12,500 nt of DNA from Theodoxus fluviatilis. Lineage: Eukaryota; Mollusca; Gastropoda; Cycloneritida; Neritidae. Below the pieces are notes generated by a model. It did no database searches, was not told where the DNA came from, and saw nothing but the letters and a program-made list of their open reading frames with translations. A program made the position numbers and the translations under genes. The stretch is from contig JAWQFJ010020515.1 in the NCBI GenBank assembly GCA_034096865.1, positions 70,001-82,500 on the forward strand, given 5' to 3'. Numbering within the stretch: position 1 is the stretch's first letter; every line of letters starts with the position of its first letter. This document shows, one piece after another, positions 7,245-12,500 of the stretch.

Positions 7245-7475
7245 CATGATAAAGTATAACATGTGTACTACAATATTATGAAGTTTGGAAGAGTTATCTT
7301 CCATAGTTCAGGGTCAAGGTCACTTCAAAATATGTATACAATCCAAATTTAAAGAGCTCCTGTGACCTTGACCTTGAAGCAAGGTCAAGTAACTATGTAT
7401 TTTTTGTGAGGCTAAAGTTTTTTAAGGATTACAGGACGCCCAGACGCCCGGACGCCCAGACGGACAAAACAGGTG
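7245..7475 (+). repeat. Dispersed repeat, copy B (modules in swapped order)
   Basis: The 3' module comes first (about 7245-7405, with a small deletion around 7272 and a few substitutions relative to A and C). It is followed by a separate 5' module (7411-7475) with the GGACGCCC-type words. This order fits head-to-tail arrangement of several units with deletions, rather than one rearranged unit. Confidence 0.75.
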
Positions 7476-7511
7476 AGTACATAGACTCACTTTTGCTTCG
7501 CATGTGAGTCA

Positions 7512-7739
7512 CAAATCCAACGTTAAAGTTTTTTATGGACGACAGGACGCCCGGACGCCCAGACGGACAACACAGGTGACCTAGTATGAAAGTATAACAT
7601 GTGTACTACATACAATGTTATGAAGTTTGGAAGAGTTATCTTCCATAGTTCAGGGTCAAGGTCACTTCAAAATATGTATACAATCCAACTTTAAAGAGCT
7701 CCTGTGACCTTGACCTTTAAGCAAGGTCAATCAAACTGG
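7512..7739 (+). repeat. Dispersed repeat, copy C, interrupted by element 2
   Basis: Both modules are present, and the 3' module (7585-7730) is about 98% identical to copy A. Homology stops at AAGGTCAA (7730), nine bases before the LTR of element 2 begins at 7740. This suggests that element 2 inserted into or at the edge of this repeat. The five bases before the LTR, ACTGG (7735-7739), are the predicted target duplication. Confidence 0.8.
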
Positions 7740-7924
7740 TGTTGTGACGTTTTCTCGAACCTACTGGCACCGTCGCAGGCGTGTTTATCAGTCAGGTCAC
7801 GGCCTTGACCCGCGCGCGACCGAGTTAGGCTAATATTAGCTTGTTGTAAGTCAGTCGCGTCGCAGTTAGGAATGTGGGAGTATGTTCGATATCGTCCTAG
7901 TAGTTTCTAGAAATTGTGTAAAGG

Positions 7925-7932
7925 TATATAAG
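7925..7932 (+). promoter_or_regulatory. TATA box of element 2 LTR
   Basis: TATATAAG sits in a GGTATATAAGGAG context 185 bp into the LTR. Transcription would be expected about 25-30 bp downstream, near 7955, which would open the R region. It is a near-consensus TATA box and the only one in this LTR. Confidence 0.7.
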
Positions 7933-8119
7933 GAGCAAAAGCGAGTGAGAGAGAGAGAGCAGCAGATACGACAGAGTTAAAGGTGAGAGCTTTGACCCTG
8001 TACAGAGCGAGTTTCTGCTGTGTGCTAGCGAGCCTCTGCGGTACTGTAAGCAGAGTGAAGCTGTGCGAGTGCTACGAATTGCCGTTGCTGATTTTCACCA
8101 CTGTAGAGGTCAGTGTGTG

Positions 8120-8125
8120 AATAAA
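8120..8125 (+). terminator. Polyadenylation signal of element 2 LTR
   Basis: AATAAA lies about 165 bp after the presumed start site and about 100 bp before the LTR end. It would act in the 3' copy to end the transcript, and in this 5' copy it marks the end of R. A GT-rich word nearby (TGTCACTGTGA) could serve as the downstream element. Confidence 0.6.
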
Positions 8126-8223
8126 GTTTATTGGAAACGACCACCAGAGTCTGTCACTGTGACTTCCTAGCGCAAGCCAGGAGAACCCCCGTATATCAAG
8201 ATATTGCAGAGAAGAGTGCAACA

Positions 8224-8242
8224 TTGGTTCCACAGACGGCGA
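8224..8242 (+). promoter_or_regulatory. Putative primer binding site of element 2
   Basis: Immediately after the LTR comes TTGGTTCCACAGACGG, with the TGG that pairs with a tRNA CCA end at 8225-8227. I could not match the remainder to a tRNA with confidence. The tRNA-Trp type site used by CsRn1-like elements is a loose candidate. Confidence 0.5.
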
Positions 8243-8273
8243 ACAGTCCAAGCAGTGACAGTCTACGACGGAA

Positions 8274-9692
8274 ATGGAAGGCGACAAGCGCGTGACTCGA
8301 GCTGCCGCACGCGCGGAGGCGACAGAGCAACCGACGGAAGACATCGCAATGATGATGAGACTTCTGCTCGACCAACAAAAGGAGGAGAAGGCAGACCGCG
8401 AGTGGAAGGAGGCAGAGGAGAAGGCAGACCGTGAGCGGGAGAAGGCAGAGGAGAAGGCAGACCGCGAGCGGAAGGAGGCAGAGGAGAAAGCCTACCGTGA
8501 ACGGAAGGAGGCAGAGGAGAAAGCCTACCGTGAACGGAAGGAGGCAGAGGAGAAAGCCTACCGTGAACGGAAGGAGCAAGAAGAAGCAGAACGTCAGGGA
8601 GAGTTGCTGCAGACCATCAAAGCTGGGACGGAGGGACTGCAGAGGGAAATCGAGGCAGTAAGCTTTCGCCTAGGAGAGGAGGTAGATCGCATTGATGCTA
8701 ATCTCCAGCAAGAAGCACAACGCCTCCACTCCCTCGAAGGGGAAGTAACCCGGCTCGACACCGTCATCTGCAGACTAGAGAGAAAGCTGGAAGAGAAAGA
8801 AGAAACAAAAGCTAGCCTATCCTATCCAGCCAGATTTTGCACCCAAGATAACCACCGGGCGTCCAAGCAACTTCGAGCCGAGGCGTCACCATTCGTCTCA
8901 CACCAGGAGGAGGCATACCCCCCAGCCGGTCGTCCAGTGCAGCGGCCACAAACGTACGACGGGAAGGCACCGTGGGATGCCTACCACATCCAGTTCGAGG
9001 TGACCGCGCAGATCAACGGTTGGGGAGAGCGGGAGAAAGCGAGTTTTATCATCTCCAGCCTGACGGGACAAGCGCTGACAGTCCTGGAAACCATTCCACC
9101 CGAAGGCAGGAATGACTACACTGCCCTCGTTCGGATCCTCCGTGACAGGTTTCAAGATTCCCGAAATGCAGACCAGGCTAAGGCAGCACTCTACACGAGA
9201 AAGCGCAAAAAGGGAGAATCACTCATCGAGTTGGCGGCTGACATCGAGAGGCTGGTGAGGCGAGCGCACCCTGCGTTTAACAGGGAGGCAATCGACGATT
9301 TGGCTCGGGAGAAGTTCATAGATGCCCTCGTCGACGACGAAGCGAAACACCAAGTACAGGTGTTGGCTCCCTCTACCTTGGCGGAAGCAGTCAACACCGC
9401 TCTCCGTGTCGAGGCTATCGCTCAACGCAAGGAAGCGACCCAGCGAGCATCTCACCCTCATAGAATCAGGGCCATTGGCAGCCAGGAGAAATCGGAGGGT
9501 GACGGCGACACTCTCTCTCTGAACCAGTTTCGCCAGCTGATGGCGGAGTTGTTGGAGAAGATGCAAAACCGCTCTTCCCGTCAGGACGGACAGCAAGGGC
9601 AGATCAGATGTTATAATTGCGACAAGACAGGCCACATCGCTCGCCGCTGTCCACAGGGAAGGAAGAAGACCACCACTGCCCAGGAAAACTAG
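8274..9692 (+). CDS. gag: Gag polyprotein of element 2 (472 aa)
   Basis: The ATG at 8274 is 50 bases after the LTR and has G at -3 and G at +4, so it is a good start. Residues 1-38 are basic and helical. Residues 39-104 are six copies of an 11-residue charged unit, and a coiled coil continues to about residue 175 with regular Leu spacing. A Pro-rich hinge leads to a retrotransposon capsid domain (residues about 228-395) with the family signature YDGKAPWDAYHIQFE, a GQALTVLETIPP block and LRDRFQD. A zinc knuckle C-x2-C-x4-H-x4-C is at residues 446-459 (CYNCDKTGHIARRC), with codons for C at 9609, 9618 and 9648 and H at 9633. The chain ends at UAG (9690-9692). It should package element RNA into cytoplasmic particles. 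No defect is visible. Confidence 0.92.
   Translation: MEGDKRVTRAAARAEATEQPTEDIAMMMRLLLDQQKEEKADREWKEAEEKADREREKAEEKADRERKEAEEKAYRERKEAEEKAYRERKEAEEKAYRERKEQEEAERQGELLQTIKAGTEGLQREIEAVSFRLGEEVDRIDANLQQEAQRLHSLEGEVTRLDTVICRLERKLEEKEETKASLSYPARFCTQDNHRASKQLRAEASPFVSHQEEAYPPAGRPVQRPQTYDGKAPWDAYHIQFEVTAQINGWGEREKASFIISSLTGQALTVLETIPPEGRNDYTALVRILRDRFQDSRNADQAKAALYTRKRKKGESLIELAADIERLVRRAHPAFNREAIDDLAREKFIDALVDDEAKHQVQVLAPSTLAEAVNTALRVEAIAQRKEATQRASHPHRIRAIGSQEKSEGDGDTLSLNQFRQLMAELLEKMQNRSSRQDGQQGQIRCYNCDKTGHIARRCPQGRKKTTTAQEN
8388..8585 (+). repeat. 33-bp in-frame repeat in gag, six units
   Basis: Six tandem 33-bp units each encode an 11-residue motif of the type KAYRERKEAEE. The first three have KADRE and the last three KAYRE. 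Units 4 and 5 are nearly identical at the DNA level. The length is a multiple of three, so copy-number change keeps the frame, unlike the GA repeat in element 1. Confidence 0.92.
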
Positions 9693-9765
9693 GATGCGCC
9701 GGGCTTAAGGGGCATAGCCCGGCGTCCTCTGCCTCCACCGCCCCGCATCGCATCAGTCATCGGTT
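9693..9765 (+). promoter_or_regulatory. Gag-pol junction with stop-proximal hairpin: putative recoding region
   Basis: Gag ends at UAG 9690-9692. Three bases later a hairpin starts: arms 9696-9705 and 9716-9725 pair over 10 bp (GCGCCGGGCT with AGCCCGGCGT, one G-U pair), with a 10-base loop. Pol is in the next frame (+1) and is open only from 9718, after a TAA at 9706 and a TAG at 9715. The gag frame is itself open again from 9693 to a UGA at 9765, encoding a proline-rich linker. A readthrough of the UAG followed by a +1 slip at GGU-UGA would join the two frames. Alternatively this copy carries a nonsense and an indel mutation. Confidence 0.5.
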
Positions 9766-12500
9766 GAAGGGTGGGTCCGCGTAGACCCAGGAGGGCCGGC
9801 GATCGAGGTGCACATCGACGGCAACCGTCATCAGGCACTGATCGACTCAGGAGCGACCATTTCTGTGATAAAGACTGGTCTGTACCCCTTCCAGAGGAGA
9901 GAGGAATCAGCGATGGTGCTCACTGACGTCATGCACCGACCGATCCCTGTGCACGGCGTCGTGACAGTGAAGGTGAAGACCGGTGAGCTAGTTGTTTCTC
10001 ACCCCTTTGTGATCGCCGATGTAGAAGATGACGTCATCCTGGGGATAGACTTTTTGTGGAAGCACTGCTGTGTGATAGACTGGGGACGGTCTCTCCTACT
10101 TATTGATGGACGACCTGTGCAGATCGGAGGCGCACAAGCACCATCGATGCGCCTCCTCAAGGTGGCCATGACGGCGGGACAGGCAGTGGATGACCGGGCT
10201 ACTATGCTCCCAGACGCCCTGCAAACCATGATGGCAGAAGGAACTAAGGAACTGGCTACTACTGACCGGACTCGACTAACCAACCTCCTGAGGGATCACG
10301 TAGGAGCCTTCTCCTTGAGCGAGCACGACGATGGTAGGACAGGCCTTGTACGCCATTCCATCAACGTGGGAGGAGCACGACCCATCAAGCAAGCCCCTAG
10401 GCCTGTCCCACTCGCTAGTCGGGAGGCAGCACGACAGGAAGTCGGAAGAATGCTGGAGCAGGGAGTCATCGAACCCTCCAGCAGCCCCTGGTCATCTCCT
10501 GTCGTGCTGGTCAAGAAGAAAGATGGCTCCCTCAGATTTTGCGTGGACTACCGCAGGCTGAATGACATCACGAAGAAGGACTCCCATCCCCTGCCACGGA
10601 TCGACCTTACTCTGGATGCCCTGTCAGGTGCTAAGTGGTTCAGCACTTTGGACCTGAAAAGTGGGTACTGGCAGGTTGAGGTTGAACCTGGGGATCGGGA
10701 AAAGACAGCCTTCTGCATGGATGGAGGGTTGTGGCAATTTTCTGTGATGCCGTTTGGTCTGTGCAATGCGCCAGCCACCTTTGAACGCCTCATGGAGACT
10801 GTCCTCCAAGACCTCCTGCAGAGAGGTGTCCTTGTCTACCTGGACGACGTGATCGTGTATGCCGCATCACTTGATGAAGAGTTCCGTCTCCTGGAGGCCG
10901 TCTTCCAACGGCTTGAGAAGGCAGGGCTGAAACTCCACCCCAAGAAGTGCCGGCTGTTTCAGAGGGAGGTCACCTTCCTAGGTCATGTCGTTGGGGCCGA
11001 GGGCATCCACACCGACCCTGGAAAGGTCCATGCCGTACAAGACTGGCCGACGCCCAGGAACATCACAGAAGTCAGCAGCTTCCTGGGCTTCTGCAATTAT
11101 TATCGGCGGTTCGTGCGTGGCTTTTCGGAAGTCGCCGCTCCGTTACATCAGATGAAAGGGAAGAAGAGTCTGTTCCAGTGGACTCCCGAGTGCAAGGAAG
11201 CTTTCCAGGAACTGAAGCGTCGACTCACAGATTCTCCAGTCCTAGCTTACCCCAGGGGAGAGGAATCTTTCATCCTCGACACAGACGCCAGCGACGCAGG
11301 ACTTGGAGCAGTGCTATCGCAAGTGCAGGATGGTGAGGAGAGGGTCATCGGCTATTACAGCGCCCGCCTTGAGCGCTCACAGCGCCGATATTGCGTCACA
11401 AGAAGGGAGCTGTTAGCCGTCGTCAGGGCCTTCTCCCACTTCCGCACGTACCTGTATGGCCGACGGTTCACCCTGAGGACGGATCACTCATCCCTGCAGT
11501 GGCTCATGCGGTTCCGGGACCCAGAAGGCCAATGGGCAAGATGGCTTCAAAGGATCCAAGAATACAACTTCAAGATCCTCCACCGCCCCGGTAAGAGCCA
11601 TGGCAACGCCGATGGACTCTCTCGCCGCCCCTGCGACTGCAGAGCCTGCACTCGAGCAGTCAAGCACGAGGAGGAACAGGTGCCTTTGGAGCCATGCTGT
11701 GGCGCCTTAAGACAGATCACTATACAAGGGACATCGCTGGCTGCCACACAGCGACAGGACTCAGACCTGCAGCCCATCGTGCATTGGATGGAGGACAGCC
11801 CCATTCGCCCAGCATGGAGGGATGTTGCCGCCACTAGCCCTGTGACAAAAGCATACTGGAACCAGTGGGACGCCCTGCAGTTGAAAGACGGAGCCCTGCA
11901 TCGAAAGTGGGTGAACGAGAGGGGAGATACCCATCGCCTACTCCCTGTTATGCCGAGAGCCATGCAGGAAGAAGCACTGAAACAACTGCATGACAACAAA
12001 GCAGCTGGCCATTTTGGGCGGAAGAAAACTTATCAGAGAGTCTGCGAGCGGTACTACTGGGTCGGAAGGCGCACCGCTGTGGATGACTGGTGCCGACGCT
12101 GTGATATTTGTGCTTCGCGGACAGGACCCCGTCGACACCGTCATGGCCCTGCCCAAATCTACTTGACAGGAGCACCAATGGAGAGGATAGCTGTTGACAT
12201 CTTGGGCCCCCTTCCAGAAACCGAGTCTGGCAATCGATACATTCTGGTAGCCATGGACTACTTCACCAAATGGCCCGAAGCATACCCCCTCCCCAACCAG
12301 GAGGCGGCGACGGTGGCCAACGCTCTGGTGGAGGGTTTCTTCACTCGTTTTGGACTGCCCTTGGAGCTGCACTCAGACCAGGGGAGAAACTTCGAGTCGG
12401 CGGTCTTTCAGGAAACCTGCCGCCTGATGGGGATTCACAAGACCCGCACGACGCCAGCTTATCCCCAGTCAGATGGCATGGTGGAACGATACAACCGGAC
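9718..12500 (+). CDS. pol: Pol polyprotein of element 2: protease, RT, RNase H, integrase (3' partial)
   Basis: The frame has no stop over 927 codons and runs off the window. The first Met is at 9913, after the protease active site, so Pol must be made as a Gag fusion. The protease has LIDSGAT (Asp codon 9844) and VILGIDFL (10033-10056). The RT runs over about residues 222-478, with FSTLDLKSGYWQ (Asp 10651) and YLDD at 10837-10848. RNase H has LDTDASDAGLGA (Asp 11284), Glu 11407, Asp 11482 and Asp 11611. A Cys-rich link (CDCRAC) follows. The integrase has an H2C2 finger (His 11989 and 12010, Cys 12100 and 12109) and the DDE triad at Asp 12196, Asp 12376 and Glu 12484, spaced x59 and x35. Together these copy element RNA into DNA and insert it in the genome. 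All key residues are present. Confidence 0.95.

Larger units (their letters stand above)
7740..8223 (+). repeat. 5' LTR of element 2 (484 bp)
   Basis: The proposed limits are TGTTG at 7740 and CAACA ending at 8223, which are exact inverted complements with canonical TG...CA ends. They are followed directly by a TTGG sequence where a primer site is expected. Inside are a TATA box, a purine-rich stretch (7946-7962) and an AATAAA signal at 8120-8125, in the right order for U3-R-U5. The limits remain a prediction because the second LTR is outside the window; the true start could be the TGTGACG at 7743. Confidence 0.75.
7740..12500 (+). mobile_element. Element 2: apparently intact Ty3/gypsy LTR retrotransposon (3' end outside window)
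   Basis: A 5' LTR, a primer site, an uninterrupted gag and an uninterrupted pol lie in the order of a Ty3/gypsy element (protease, RT, RNase H, integrase). Coding capacity is preserved over about 4.2 kb, with all catalytic residues visible, which indicates a recent and possibly active insertion. The GC-rich coding sequence contrasts with the AT- and purine-richer element 1. The window ends just after the integrase catalytic Glu, so the integrase C-terminus, any further ORF and the 3' LTR are unseen. Clade cannot be fixed by eye. Some open metazoan lineages such as the Mag/C-clade or CsRn1-like groups have similar capsids (YDGK.PWDAY.IQFE). Confidence 0.93.

Noticed and set aside
8196..8579. 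127-codon minus-strand ORF with repeated LLPFTVGFLLC, looking like membrane segments
   Set aside because: It is the complement of the 33-bp gag repeat. The hydrophobic periodicity is only the mirror of Glu/Lys/Arg codons.
10331..11594. Plus-strand ORFs at 10331-10561, 10947-11336 and 11391-11594, and minus-strand ORFs through 12372
   Set aside because: All overlap the continuous pol frame of element 2, which has every catalytic motif; these are shadows in other frames.

Overview
This window is animal (eukaryotic) repeat DNA, and no host gene could be recognised in it. It holds two unrelated Ty3/gypsy-type LTR retrotransposons in the same orientation, separated by about 2.5 kb of satellite and dispersed repeats. 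The dispersed repeats around 6.5-7.7 kb are rich in AGGTCA/TGACCT words and carry short GGGC-AAA-GCCC and GACTCACATG motifs. From memory this pattern resembles abundant repeats of molluscs, especially bivalves. That assignment is an inference of moderate strength, not a measurement.

Element 1 (1-5277) is an old, broken copy. Its 5' LTR is cut by the window start (1-710) and is followed by a tRNA-Pro-like primer binding site. The gag is broken by frame changes, two of them in or beside GA repeats. Then come a separate CCHC zinc knuckle, an aspartic protease with a long acidic tail, and only the first residues of the reverse transcriptase region. The rest of pol (RT, RNase H, integrase) is missing. 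A purine tract and a complete 1,199-bp 3' LTR (4079-5277) close the element. By eye the two LTRs differ at several percent of positions plus indels, so the insertion is not recent.

The intervening DNA (5278-7739) starts with a 66-bp sequence present twice. A GC-rich stretch follows, with a roughly 7.5-copy array of a 67-bp satellite (about 5697-6207) and three perfect short hairpins in and around it. The last part is a mosaic of a dispersed repeat present in three partial copies, two of them about 98% identical over 146 bp. I counted 24 exact AGGTCA/TGACCT half-sites there in about 1.1 kb.

Element 2 (7740 to beyond 12500) looks young and possibly functional. It has a 484-bp 5' LTR with TATA box and AATAAA signal, an intact 472-codon gag and a pol frame with no stop codon from 9718 to the window end. 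Pol carries protease, RT (YLDD), RNase H and integrase (H2C2 and a D-x59-D-x35-E triad). Pol is large but has no visible end because it runs off the window. The most interesting site is the gag-pol junction: gag ends at a UAG, a 10-bp GC-rich hairpin starts three bases later, and pol lies in the +1 frame. The gag frame continues past the UAG for 24 codons to a GGU-UGA sequence, where a +1 slip would enter pol exactly. This may be unusual two-step recoding, or one nonsense plus one indel mutation in an otherwise intact copy.
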